From Paenibacillus ferrarius (lineage in GTDB: Bacteria; Bacillota; Bacilli; Paenibacillales; NBRC-103111): a DNA stretch of 64,000 nucleotides. Shown in pieces: positions 1 through 9,222 of this stretch (position 1 is the stretch's first letter; every line of letters starts with the position of its first letter). The notes beneath the pieces are model-generated. The model was not told the DNA's origin. It ran no database searches and saw only the letters and a list, made by a program, of their open reading frames with translations. Made by a program: the position numbers and the translations under genes. The stretch is from positions 1-64,000 of the forward strand of contig NZ_MBTG01000002.1 of the NCBI RefSeq assembly GCF_002027705.1, given 5' to 3'.

Positions 1-551
1 TTTCCTTGAATATCAGCACTTCCTACGGAAAAACCCTCACCGTGCTGCACCCTGTTCATGCCCAAACGAACTTTTCCGTCCTGATCCTGCAATTTTCCGC
101 CAGGAGGCATCGGTAGTCCGAAGTATAAGGGGAAGGTACGATTTAGTGTCACCCATTCAGTCTTGGAGAGGTCCGTACCTTCCGGTAGGGCAAGTAATAG
201 GTTCACACTCCCACTTTCCCCCGCCCTTATCCGTGATGAATAAGGAATCCGTGTAATCGTGTCTCCCTCTTTATTCCAAAAAACCAACTCACCATATACC
301 CAACGCTCATCCGTTCCGTAGCTGATCCTACCAGCGTTCCAAGCTCCCTCTTGAATCACAAGACTTGCCTGGATGAAGGTTTGGTTAGCCAATTTCAAGA
401 GTTTAATTCTATTAACTTTCATCAGATCGCCGTAATCGGGACTGATTGCTGAGTGGAACGGACGCTTGCCATCCCCCTCGTTTCCTTTCAACTCGGGTTG
501 AATCAACCACTGATCACCCAACCATGAGGTTTCAATCTCAAACGCATGCCT
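1..551 (-). pseudogene. C-terminal part of a frameshifted protein, runs off left edge
   Basis: An uninterrupted minus-strand frame enters from the left edge and stays open up to a TGA at 552-554. It reads like real protein (Trp-rich beta-type sequence such as SWLGDQWLIQPEL and RWVYGELVFWNKEG) but has no credible start codon or ribosome binding site. The upstream gene at 503-862 overlaps it in another frame, and the last natural-looking residues of that gene (NLTPEG) join smoothly to HAFEIETSW in this frame. I therefore read the two as one gene broken by an indel near 550-560. Translational frameshifting is unlikely because no slippery heptamer sits between the in-frame TGA and the junction. 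The family is not recognised. Confidence 0.5.
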
Positions 552-862
552 TCAGGGGTCAGATTTCTCTCCTGTAAAAACCTTGGTATGCTTCCTTTAT
601 TCATATTGGCCGAAAGGGCACATTGGGTACACGCGGCAATAACTCGCCCCTGAAACATTTGAGCTGCTGCAGGAATTTGAGGAGATGCCCAGCATGATCC
701 GGCACAAAGGGGACAAATCGTTAATAGCCCCCTCTTCTCTGACATATCAACATTACTTGCAAGCGGCATAGAAAGAATCATTAGCTCGCCAGGATTATCT
801 TCCGATGAAGCGGGCTTAATTTCTCCCTTGATTCCATTATGGTTAAATCGATATGTACTCAA
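503..862 (-). CDS. Hypothetical protein with CxxC pairs, N-terminal part of a frameshifted gene
   Basis: A 119-codon frame starts with TTG at 862, downstream of a GGAAAGGA element. It contains CPLC around residue 50 and CTQC around residue 78, a spacing that suggests a small zinc-binding knuckle. The last 14 residues (from MRLRLKP) look out of frame, because the other minus-strand frame gives better protein from the same DNA and continues to the window edge. The functional product is probably longer and this copy is likely broken. No family recognised; the zinc idea is inference from the cysteine pairs. Confidence 0.5.
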   Translation of the reverse strand: MSTYRFNHNGIKGEIKPASSEDNPGELMILSMPLASNVDMSEKRGLLTICPLCAGSCWASPQIPAAAQMFQGRVIAACTQCALSANMNKGSIPRFLQERNLTPEGMRLRLKPHGWVISG

Positions 863-1134
863 TTAACATCGTCCTTTCCATAAATATCCTCATAATTTAA
901 ATGTGTTAATTCTTCAAAGATCGATACTCTCTCAAGAAAAGGTAGAATAAAACAAAATCCCGATGTACAAAAATCCTACAAGGAGAAATTTCTTCTTTTT
1001 GGATGACCTTATATTTTTTATCGCGATATGGACAATACACATTTATTGCTGTACCCACTTCATACAATGCGATGATAAGTCAATTGTAGGAAGATGGATC
1101 CCGCGCTCGTCTCCAATGAACTGGATACATGGTA
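863..1134. other. Spacer without a supported gene
   Basis: This AT-rich spacer holds the ribosome binding site of the leftward gene at its left end and runs to the terminator of the SLH protein gene. A 78-codon rightward frame crosses it but has no ribosome binding site and overlaps the terminator hairpin, so I do not call it. Confidence 0.5.
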
Positions 1135-1176
1135 TGAAAAAACCTCGAAACCTGCCTTTTTGGCAAGTATCGAGGT
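1135..1176 (-). terminator. Rho-independent terminator of the SLH protein gene
   Basis: Inverted repeat ACCTCGA (1142-1148) / TCGAGGT (1170-1176) with an inner TGCC/GGCA pair and a T-run on the minus strand, just beyond the stop codon at 1196. Confidence 0.85.
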
Positions 1177-1195
1177 GCTTGGAATACAATGGCTA

Positions 1196-4100
1196 TTAAA
1201 TTAAACTGGATTTCTGTAGAAGCTTTCTGAGGAGTGTAGCTACTTCCGCTCTGGAGATTTTCGCTTTAGGGGCTAACTCGTTGGAAGTTCGCCCCGACAT
1301 CAAGCCGGAAGAGATTCCTTCCGCCATTGCAGTCTTGGCATACGCGCTTACTTCTGCGGCATCCCCGTAGGCTTTTAACAAGTTGTCCAGTTCGCTGGAA
1401 GAAGATGCGGCTTTTAAGCCAGTCAGCTTCATAGCTCGAGACAGAATCGTCATCGCTTGCTCCCGAGTCAATGTTTGGTCAGGGGCGAAGACATTGCCTT
1501 CATAACCGGAAACCAGTCCGTAGGCAGTCCCTGTCTGAATATAGGAGCTATACCATGCCGAAGGGCTCACGTCACCAAATGAAGAAGCGCCCTTGCTTGG
1601 AGAAAGTCCAAGACTTCTAACGACCATAGCTGTAAACTCCGCACGCGTAATGTCTCTCTGCGGCTCGAACATTTGGTTGCCTGTTCCACTAATCACCATA
1701 CGTGAACCCATATCATGAATGGCATCCTTCGCCCAGTGCGTCTCTGTGTCCTTGAACGTTACCGGATTCCAGATGAGCGAGTAGCTGCTATTGGTCAAAC
1801 TGTTGATTTGGGCAATGTACTTGCCATTTAGTTGCACGACCTTGGTAGGAACGTGTCGAATAGTGCCGTCTGATTCAACGACGATACCTGTTGTAATCTT
1901 CCTAGGGTCCACATTGTCAGGAAGAGCGACGCTTCTTTCAACAAACGAATTGAACTTGCTGATGGCAACGGTTCGGTCTCCGAATGTAGCTGTAATCGTA
2001 AAATCTAGGGGAGCGGTAACAACAGAAAACTTTCCTTGCTGGGCGGTGTGTTCCAACATGCTCGCTGTGTTTGCAGAAGCAGGTGAAATTTGAATCTGTA
2101 AATTGATCTCTTTCAAATCAATTCCGTTACCGATGCCCGAGGAAACTGCGTCGATGTTCATTTGCGATGCAGGCAGTCGGTAGGCCGCCTTGTCCGTTTG
2201 AATGACAATAACCGCATTTTTGGCTTCCATGAGCTTGACTAATTGACCATTTAATACACCAACTGCAACATCAGTTGATTTAAAAGGAATCGTAACGATT
2301 GAACCATTGCCTTCCTGCTCAAGCTTCTGATTAAGCTTGGCTGCGTCAACGACAATTGTTGTGACTATCTTATTATTTTCCGTAGTGATGGTGGCAGTTC
2401 CAGCGGTTTCCACCTTCCCATTGATGATCACTTCAACTTCTTTTGAAGAAGGAGCTGAAGGAGCAGAAGGTATCGAACCTGATGGTGACTCAGGAGTTTC
2501 TGGTTTAGGACCCGGTGCGCTTTGAGGCGTAGCGCTAGCTTCATTCGAAGGGTCGCTGTCTCCGCTAGCATTCACCGCTTTTACTACAAAGTAGTAAACG
2601 GTTCCTGGTGTCAGGCCTTTAAGTTCAGCATTGTAACCATTGCCTGTCACTGTGCTATAAACGGCATCACTCACACTGCCGTAGGAACCGGAGATCGTAC
2701 TCATATAAATTTTGTAGCCCGTTGCACTGTTTACTCCATTCCAACTTAGCTGAATGGTGCCAATTCCAGCCTTTGCTTGCAAGTCCGTAGGTGCGCCTGG
2801 CGCATTAACCTTAGGGGTGACGCTCAGCTCATTGGATAGTGGGCTGCCCCCTGCCTCATTCGCTGCTTGGACCTTGAAATAATATTTTGTATCGTTTGTA
2901 AGCCCGATAATTTCATACTTGTAAACAGAACCGGAAACTGTCGCAATTGGTGCAAGGTAGGAGTCTGATTCTGTGCTTCCAAAAATGTTATAGATCGTTG
3001 CTCCCTTGACCGGAGACCAATCCAAGGTAACAGATGCGTCTCCTGCCGATGCAGACTGCAAGTTCGGTGCCGGAGGCGCTACAAGATGAGGAACGGCATT
3101 CACTTCAATGGAAACTGGACCATCACCTACATAATTGGAGGCCAGCACTTGAAAGTAATAGGTAGTCCCGTTGACCAAATTGAAAGCTTCATAGACCGTT
3201 TTGGTCACAGTTACTGGTGAACTTGAGTACTCGCCGGACAATGTACTCATGTATACTTTGTAGCTGGTGGCTCCGGGCACAGCGTCCCAGCGAACTATCG
3301 CTTCCCCATCCGCCGGTTGTGCTTGCAAATTCACAGGAACTCCTGGAATTGCCGAGGGAATCGTGAAATCGTCGCTGTACATTTCCACGTCGCCTACCAA
3401 GAACTTCATTTTTCCTTTTCCATAGGACACTAGCGTACTGGTTAAGTCCGTGTATGTTACGACACCGGCTACAGCTGCCTTCGTTGCCGTTCCGCCAATG
3501 GTCCAAGAACCTGTGTCTGCTTCGGCAACCGCCTTCACATTAGCAGCTGCAGAGGGCCCTGTTTTCGTGATATTGCCATACTTGTCCTTCAGCGTCACTT
3601 TCGGCTGCGTTGCGAACAATTGTCCACTAGTGCTGCCGGGTACAGGCTGAGTGGTAATCACTATACTAGCTGCCTTACCTGCATTAAGGGTTTGTGACAC
3701 CGTTGAATTTCTGTATCCCGTTGCGGTGACCACCAAATCGCCAGAATCCGGTGTTTTCAGCTCAGAAACGCCTGCCCCTGTTTTCAACGTAATGACACCG
3801 CTGCTTATGGTATAATCCGTACCTTTGGCGAGTGTCTTGTTCCGATAGCTCACCCTGGTAATAGCCCCTTCAAACACGGAATCCGGTGTGAATGTTACTT
3901 CAAGGTCGTGATCAACGTCGTTGTCAGTCGTGTCTGCAACGAGTGTCACGATCGGCAGATCAGGCAGTGTAAACTGGTTGGAAGTAACCCCAGTTAATCC
4001 GCTGCCACTAAATCGAAGCGTAGCATTTCCGCCAGAAAGGGTCGTAGCTGTCAAATCCGTGAAGACGGCTTCTCCCGCTACGGCCGCCACTGAAGTCGTT

Positions 4101-5830
4101 CCGCCTAACGTCCAGTTTCCTGTTCCCGTTCCCTTGGAAGCTGTAATCGTGGTAGTCGCAGAAGCTCCCGATGTGACGATATTGCCATATGCATCCTTAA
4201 GCTGCACCTTCGGTTGTGTGGCAAAGGCATTGCCGCTAGCCGAACCTAGGACGGGTTGAGTCGATATAGCCAATGAGGTAGCCGTGTCGGCAACCGGCGT
4301 TATCGTCGCCGAACCGCTAAATCCGTCCGCGGAGAAGGTCAGATTCTGCTGTCCTGCCTTATTCAATATGATTGCAACGGTCGCAGTTCCTTTAGTAAAG
4401 TCGATGTTTCCCGACGCGCTTCCCGATGTCATGGCTGTTCCATTAAATTTGCCATAGCTTTTATCAGGTGCAGCGCTAACACCAGATAGCGTAACGCTCT
4501 TGGAACCCGAGAAAGTGGTGTCCGTATTGCCAAAAATATCTTTCATCGTCAACGTCACGTTGAAGGAAGCTCCGGCAGCCGGTGCTGTCGTCGACGGGGA
4601 GACATTCAATACGTCATCTTCACCAAGAACTGGTTCAGCGGAATTCGTACCAGACCCATCGTTGTACTGCCCCCAGCCCCACAACTTGCCGTCATTGGTT
4701 ACGGCAATGACGTTGTTCATACCCGTACTGACTTGCTTGATGTTCGATAAAGCCGTTCCCGTTTTGGTAATGACTTTAGCAGGTGTGGATCTCATTTTTG
4801 AATTAATTCCTTGACCAAGACTTCCAGCCCAGTTACTTCCCCACGACCAAACCTCACCTGTATTATCCACTGCGAAAACCAAGGTATAACCGGAGTCAAT
4901 GGAGACGATCTTTGGCAGTCCGGCGACTATCGCAGGGACGGGATTTGATCTCGTGTAGTCCTGATCTACTGTAGAGGTAGTTCCATTCCCCAATTGACCA
5001 TGGCTGTCGTACCCCCACGCGTAAACCTTTCCATCTGAAGTCAAAGCATACGTATTATATGTTGGGCCATGTGCAGCAATTTCCGCTATATTGGTTAGTT
5101 GAGTACTGGCTAGCCGAGTGATCGCTTTTATCGTCTGAGGATTTCTGGCTGGTTGCGTCAATTGAGCGTAATAGTTGAGTCCCCAGCCCCATACCGTTCC
5201 ATCGGTTTTTAGCACGGTGGAATAAGAATTTCCTGCAGTGATGGATTTCACATTTGTTATGCCGCTTACTTGGATAGGCATATTCTGATTCACCGTCGCA
5301 TTATTGCCAAGTTGACCGTTATCATTGTTTCCCCAAGCCCATAACGTTCCATCGGATTTCAGAGCCAAATTATGACTATCGCCAGCTACAATAGCTTTAA
5401 CATTACTTAAACCACTCACTTGTACCGGTGCTGCCTTCGTAGTTGTCGAGCCATTGCCGAGTTGCCCCTTGTCATTTAAGCCCCAGGTCCATACGGTTCC
5501 GTCGTTTTTCAAAGCAACAGAATGATTCGCTCCGGCGGAAATCGCCTTCACATTACTCAATCCATTGACTCGTTTAATCATTTTCACATAATTCGAATCG
5601 ATTGTCCCGTTGCCGAGCTGCCCGGTACCGTTATAGCCAATGGACCACACAGTCCCATCATCTTGCAGTGCCAAAGCATGGCTCGATCCTGCTGATACGC
5701 TGGTAAACTTGATCGGCCCTCCTGCACCTGCTTGTACTACAGAAGTTCCATTGCCTAATCCCATGAGGGCCAGCAATAGGATCATGCCTAGCAGTACTCG
5801 AGTTATCCTAATACTTGTCCTTTGTCCCAT
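1196..5830 (-). CDS. Secreted RCC1-repeat / Ig-like / FN3 protein with three SLH domains
   Basis: A large cell-wall-anchored surface protein of 1544 residues. The start is the ATG at 5830, preceded by AGGAGAGG; the frame extends 12 codons further without a better site. A signal peptide (basic start, then LLGMILLLALMGLG) is followed by about seven RCC1-type blades at roughly residues 40-405 (GWGxNxxGQLG-like motifs). Next come filamin/invasin-like Ig domains, with two related 'ISTQPV-GSxSG' modules flanking a DUF1533-like domain, then three fibronectin III domains at about 860-1150. A Pro/Ser linker precedes three SLH domains from about 1360 to the end (TRAEF, TREQA, SRAEV). SLH domains bind pyruvylated secondary cell-wall polymer, so this is an S-layer-type protein exposed on the surface. 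The ligand is unknown. It is monocistronic with its own terminator. Confidence 0.93.
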   Translation of the reverse strand: MGQRTSIRITRVLLGMILLLALMGLGNGTSVVQAGAGGPIKFTSVSAGSSHALALQDDGTVWSIGYNGTGQLGNGTIDSNYVKMIKRVNGLSNVKAISAGANHSVALKNDGTVWTWGLNDKGQLGNGSTTTKAAPVQVSGLSNVKAIVAGDSHNLALKSDGTLWAWGNNDNGQLGNNATVNQNMPIQVSGITNVKSITAGNSYSTVLKTDGTVWGWGLNYYAQLTQPARNPQTIKAITRLASTQLTNIAEIAAHGPTYNTYALTSDGKVYAWGYDSHGQLGNGTTSTVDQDYTRSNPVPAIVAGLPKIVSIDSGYTLVFAVDNTGEVWSWGSNWAGSLGQGINSKMRSTPAKVITKTGTALSNIKQVSTGMNNVIAVTNDGKLWGWGQYNDGSGTNSAEPVLGEDDVLNVSPSTTAPAAGASFNVTLTMKDIFGNTDTTFSGSKSVTLSGVSAAPDKSYGKFNGTAMTSGSASGNIDFTKGTATVAIILNKAGQQNLTFSADGFSGSATITPVADTATSLAISTQPVLGSASGNAFATQPKVQLKDAYGNIVTSGASATTTITASKGTGTGNWTLGGTTSVAAVAGEAVFTDLTATTLSGGNATLRFSGSGLTGVTSNQFTLPDLPIVTLVADTTDNDVDHDLEVTFTPDSVFEGAITRVSYRNKTLAKGTDYTISSGVITLKTGAGVSELKTPDSGDLVVTATGYRNSTVSQTLNAGKAASIVITTQPVPGSTSGQLFATQPKVTLKDKYGNITKTGPSAAANVKAVAEADTGSWTIGGTATKAAVAGVVTYTDLTSTLVSYGKGKMKFLVGDVEMYSDDFTIPSAIPGVPVNLQAQPADGEAIVRWDAVPGATSYKVYMSTLSGEYSSSPVTVTKTVYEAFNLVNGTTYYFQVLASNYVGDGPVSIEVNAVPHLVAPPAPNLQSASAGDASVTLDWSPVKGATIYNIFGSTESDSYLAPIATVSGSVYKYEIIGLTNDTKYYFKVQAANEAGGSPLSNELSVTPKVNAPGAPTDLQAKAGIGTIQLSWNGVNSATGYKIYMSTISGSYGSVSDAVYSTVTGNGYNAELKGLTPGTVYYFVVKAVNASGDSDPSNEASATPQSAPGPKPETPESPSGSIPSAPSAPSSKEVEVIINGKVETAGTATITTENNKIVTTIVVDAAKLNQKLEQEGNGSIVTIPFKSTDVAVGVLNGQLVKLMEAKNAVIVIQTDKAAYRLPASQMNIDAVSSGIGNGIDLKEINLQIQISPASANTASMLEHTAQQGKFSVVTAPLDFTITATFGDRTVAISKFNSFVERSVALPDNVDPRKITTGIVVESDGTIRHVPTKVVQLNGKYIAQINSLTNSSYSLIWNPVTFKDTETHWAKDAIHDMGSRMVISGTGNQMFEPQRDITRAEFTAMVVRSLGLSPSKGASSFGDVSPSAWYSSYIQTGTAYGLVSGYEGNVFAPDQTLTREQAMTILSRAMKLTGLKAASSSSELDNLLKAYGDAAEVSAYAKTAMAEGISSGLMSGRTSNELAPKAKISRAEVATLLRKLLQKSSLI

Positions 5831-6007
5831 AGTTTCCTCTCCTAATCTGACATTTTTTTTAAACACGTCTTTATACTAGCAGAGGGTTCTCACAAAATTC
5901 TCACAAGATGTCTGACTTTTGTCGATTTTCGCCGTTCATCATCAATCCTTAGCTCAATCACAAGTTGCTTAAGTCCATATATTCTCCCATAGCGTTTGAT
6001 ATAATTA
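5831..6007. other. Upstream region of the SLH gene
   Basis: Carries the ribosome binding site and presumably the promoter of the SLH protein gene. No confident -35/-10 pair was identified. Confidence 0.4.
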
Positions 6008-6100
6008 TTATACGGTTTTAACTAAATGACCATAATATGAATCTTTATACCCTATTATCCCTGCATGCTCAGCGATATCATTAGCAAGCTGACGGTTTAC

Positions 6101-6262
6101 CTACGTATCTTTCGCCCACCAAAACCCGGCATTCCAAGCGTATGTGAAATTACTTTGATTTAGTTTTTTTAGAATTTCATCGCATGGTTTACGAGGAAAT
6201 TTCACCTCTACTCTATTCTTGTTATAATCCAGAATCCATTTGCCTTGCCCCACGTTTTTCAT
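6101..6262 (-). CDS. Small hypothetical protein cut short by an in-frame TAG
   Basis: A 53-codon frame starts with ATG at 6262 behind GAAGGAG. The sequence (VEVKFPRKPCDEILKKLN, then AWNAGFWWAKDT) resembles the short 'predict-and-fold' segment seen in plasmid and phage accessory proteins, where a KPS/KPC-x-E/D-x-L-K helix precedes GFRWS-like and W-A residues. After the TAG at 6101-6103 the same frame continues as sensible protein (VNRQLANDIAEHAG) to a TAA at 6008, so an ancestral protein of about 86 residues seems to have acquired a nonsense mutation. Function unknown; possibly a relic of a mobile element. Confidence 0.45.
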   Translation of the reverse strand: MKNVGQGKWILDYNKNRVEVKFPRKPCDEILKKLNQSNFTYAWNAGFWWAKDT

Positions 6263-6714
6263 TATTATTCAGCTCCTTCAAACTTAAGTTAAGAGGAGGA
6301 AGGCTTTGCCTTCTCCCCTACCGCCAGTGCGACGTTTACACCACCTCTTGTTTACCCCAGCGAATTTAAATCTTACCTTCCTCATCTCTTTCTTTACTCA
6401 TGAGCATGTCGAGTAGGTTTAAGAGCCAGAACAGGGAAGCAAGCTTCGGGAGGAAGGTTTCCATTTCCGAAAGCTTCTTAGAGAAACCATTCAAAGCCCT
6501 TCCACCCCGCCGGGTTGCAAAGCAAAAAAACACAATGGAACAGGATAGGTTTCCTCCTGGTCGCTTGTGCTTTTAATAGGTGGCGGATGCTGTGGCCAAA
6601 TTTACTCGCGTTGAAATCTCACTAGTTATTCAATCGATTTATGAGTTTACCGTATTGTACATACTATCATTTGAGCATCTCAGCTATTGTTTTTGCTCCA
6701 AAGTCCTTCAGGTC
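6263..6714. other. Decayed spacer with fragments of leftward coding sequence
   Basis: Short minus-strand frames (for example METFLPKLASLF with an upstream AGGAGG near 6560) look like coding remains but are broken by stops. No intact gene is supported. Confidence 0.35.
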
Positions 6715-7065
6715 AGTTAATCAGCTGATATCGAATACGCGAGAGATGATCGTTGCAAACTCGGCACGTGTGAATTTGCCGTCAGGATGGAACTTCCCAT
6801 CACCATATCCATGGATTACTAGCAGTTTTACCGAACGTACCATTACATTAACACTATCGCTATTGAATACATCAACCGTTGGTATCACTGTTTGCGTTAT
6901 ACTGCCCGCCGACGTATCACCCGACCATGGTCGTCTGCATTACATCCTCCCAATTTACAGTTACCGTATACGTATTGCCAGTACCGTCTGGTGCCGTGAT
7001 CCTAATTTGAATCAGGTTTGCGCCCACCTGTAAGTTGTTGCCCAGCGAGCTGCCAAGGCTACTGT
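6715..7065 (-). pseudogene. Remnant of an SLH / cadherin-like surface protein
   Basis: Read on the minus strand, about 6945-7065 encodes a segment ending QVGANLIQIRITAPDGTGNT, typical of cadherin-like beta-sandwich domains (GxNxIxIxVTAxDGTTxTYTVTV). Further down, about 6720-6815 encodes an SLH core (GYGDGKFHPDGKFTRAEF). The two parts are in different frames and stops lie between them, so this is the C-terminal wreck of a second SLH-anchored protein next to the intact one. Assignment rests on the SLH and beta-sandwich signatures read by eye. Confidence 0.7.
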
Positions 7066-7221
7066 ATTATTTATTCTTAATCTGTATTAATTTCTGTGAG
7101 ATATATTTGTATAACTTCATCAAATTTCAGGTTGTTTTTTCTTCAATCTCTCAACTAATACTTGGTTTTTAGCACTCCTCATCGGGCGTAGCAAAAACTA
7201 TATGGTTGTTTTCATAAGTAA

Positions 7222-7938
7222 TCATGAATTCTTTAATGAACTAGCCAAGTTACGAATTGATTGTCTATGTTTGTCTTGAATATGTTTTACTTCACTTTCG
7301 ACATCCTTAGCGTACCTTTTTGAACCCATTCGATCGTGAACACGGTAAAAAGTAAGATCCTCATGTATATATGAAAATTCATAATGAGGTAGCATTCTTA
7401 ACCACATATCATAGTCATGAGCATACGGAAGCTTTTCGTCAAAATATCCAATGCTCGAGAAAACATCATTCTTTATTAAAACTGTAGAACCATTAATAAC
7501 ACAGCCCTTTATTAAGGTATCCACCAAATATTTCTTTTCTGGAAAATTCATGCCGTTGAGCCTACTTGTAACTTGATTTTCCGAATCAATAATTGCATAT
7601 GAGGTGTGGCAGAACCGACCACTTCTCTGCTGTAACAGTGAAATTTGTTTAGATATCTTTTCTGAATGAATAAAATCATCTGAACTTAACCACGAGACAT
7701 AATCACCGTTTGCTTTTTTAATTCCTGCATTCAAGGCTGTGGCGGTACCACCGTTTTCTTTCTCAATATATTTTATTTTATTTAAATAGGGTTTCAAAAG
7801 ATCTGTATGTTGTGTTGATCCATCATTAACTAGAACAACCTCAATACTTGCGTACGTCTGATGAAGTGCGCTCAGTATTGCTTGCTCTACATACGGACAA
7901 TTGTAAAAGGGAATTACAACTGATACTAGTGGTTGCAA
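7222..7938 (-). CDS. Family 2 glycosyltransferase (GT-A fold)
   Basis: A 238-residue nucleotide-sugar-dependent glycosyltransferase. The start is TTG at 7938, about 9 nt after AAAGGAG. The N-terminus carries the classic GT2 signature VSVVIPFYN, then VNDGST, NAGIKKANGDYVSWL and SSDD at about residues 93-96 as the metal/nucleotide-binding DxD equivalent. A second acidic motif (PYAHDYDMWLRM) fits the acceptor-side ED-type motif. No membrane segment is present, so it acts in the cytoplasm. It lies 46 bp downstream of two Asp-box propeller genes on the same strand and could be co-transcribed with them. Donor and acceptor are unknown. Confidence 0.88.
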   Translation of the reverse strand: MQPLVSVVIPFYNCPYVEQAILSALHQTYASIEVVLVNDGSTQHTDLLKPYLNKIKYIEKENGGTATALNAGIKKANGDYVSWLSSDDFIHSEKISKQISLLQQRSGRFCHTSYAIIDSENQVTSRLNGMNFPEKKYLVDTLIKGCVINGSTVLIKNDVFSSIGYFDEKLPYAHDYDMWLRMLPHYEFSYIHEDLTFYRVHDRMGSKRYAKDVESEVKHIQDKHRQSIRNLASSLKNS

Positions 7939-7984
7939 AGCACTCCACTCCTTTACAACTAGTTTGCGTTGATAATATTACTAA

Positions 7985-9202
7985 TTAGCTTCCAGTAAAT
8001 ATATTTTGGAAAGTAGTCCTACTATCCGTCCATGCCACTATTATATTATCTGGAAGTAAAAAGGCTACCGATATATAGGTTCCAATTGTCGGACTAGTTG
8101 GATTATTAGGATCAAAGCTCATGTCTGAGACCCGATGGTTAGCAAAAGTTAAACCCCCATCAGTTGATATCGCTAACCAAACATCGAGAAGACTGGAATT
8201 TAAACGATTAGTATAGTATGCAACAGCTATTTTTCCCGTTATAGGCGATACAGCAACCGAAGGAAAAAAGTTTTGGGAACCTGTTGCTCCATTATCTACT
8301 TGAAGAGGTGCTGACCAAGTTACACCATTATCAGTGGACCTTGATAACAATATATGAGATGCACCCGTTCTGTAATCGTGCCATACCGCATAAATGTTAC
8401 CTGTGTTTGTACCTGATGAGGTATCGCCCGCTAGATTAGGATATGTTGGAACAATAAAATTGCTTGGGCTAGGGAGATGATCCGGAACCAAGTTAATTGT
8501 TAGATTGGAACTTAAAGAAACATCTTGAAAAGATATACCCCCGTCAGTAGAACGGCTAATCTTGAATGATAAGCTTGGGGTAAATTGTATCCATCCAATA
8601 AATATTTCTCCGGATAAACCAACTGTGACTGCACTTCCTTGAATTGCCGTTTTAGCTTGCGACAATCGTACTGGTGGTAAGAAGGTATGACCTTTATCAA
8701 GCGATTTTTGAAAAAAGACTGCTGTTCCCGTTAAATTTTGCCCAAATTGTCGAGTGTATGTTACATAAACTTGACCGAGATATGGGCTTCCTCCAGCTTT
8801 ATCGACAACTACATATGGTTTGTTATTTGCTACCCTCGATCCATAACCGCGATTCACTAAAATTGCAGGATCAAAAACTATAGTCGTCGATGTAGTTGTT
8901 TCTGAACGGTAAACAAAAATAGATTCATCATCTAAACCATTAAATGCTTGAGCTACAATTATAGCTAGATTAGGGTACCCATAATCTGATATACAGTTAG
9001 CCAAACCAGTAAACCCCGTTGGAAGGGTAAGAGGTATTTGATTGGTATAAGTAACTCCACCATCGAGAGAACGAGCAACTGAAATGGAATTTGAAACTGC
9101 ATCATCCGATGCAACAATGATATCTTGCACGTTCAGAAAGTTCACGGAAATCGTAGGTTGATTTTGTGATGAACCGGTTGGTGATACCCTTGAATTTGCC
9201 AT
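7985..9202 (-). CDS. Asp-box (BNR) beta-propeller protein, sialidase-like
   Basis: A 405-residue protein whose start is taken as ATG at 9202 (MANSRVSP), placed after GAAAGGGG. It contains at least five Asp boxes, the SxDxGxTW hairpins of sialidase and Vps10-type propellers: SLDGGVTY, SLDKGHTF, STDGGISF, STDNGVTW and STDGGLTF. There is no signal peptide and the sialidase catalytic Arg triad cannot be assigned by eye, so catalysis is not claimed. It is a tandem paralogue of the gene immediately upstream (matching opening, DKxGGSPYLGxxYxxYTRQ, and identical GATGSQNFFP-like segment). A leaderless propeller beside glycosylation genes may be a spore-surface or glycan-binding protein; that is inference. 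Confidence 0.75.
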   Translation of the reverse strand: MANSRVSPTGSSQNQPTISVNFLNVQDIIVASDDAVSNSISVARSLDGGVTYTNQIPLTLPTGFTGLANCISDYGYPNLAIIVAQAFNGLDDESIFVYRSETTTSTTIVFDPAILVNRGYGSRVANNKPYVVVDKAGGSPYLGQVYVTYTRQFGQNLTGTAVFFQKSLDKGHTFLPPVRLSQAKTAIQGSAVTVGLSGEIFIGWIQFTPSLSFKISRSTDGGISFQDVSLSSNLTINLVPDHLPSPSNFIVPTYPNLAGDTSSGTNTGNIYAVWHDYRTGASHILLSRSTDNGVTWSAPLQVDNGATGSQNFFPSVAVSPITGKIAVAYYTNRLNSSLLDVWLAISTDGGLTFANHRVSDMSFDPNNPTSPTIGTYISVAFLLPDNIIVAWTDSRTTFQNIFTGS

Positions 9203-9222
9203 TTGCAAACCCCTTTCAATAA

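Noticed and set aside
963..1199. 78-codon rightward ORF
   Set aside because: No ribosome binding site and it runs through the terminator of the SLH gene.
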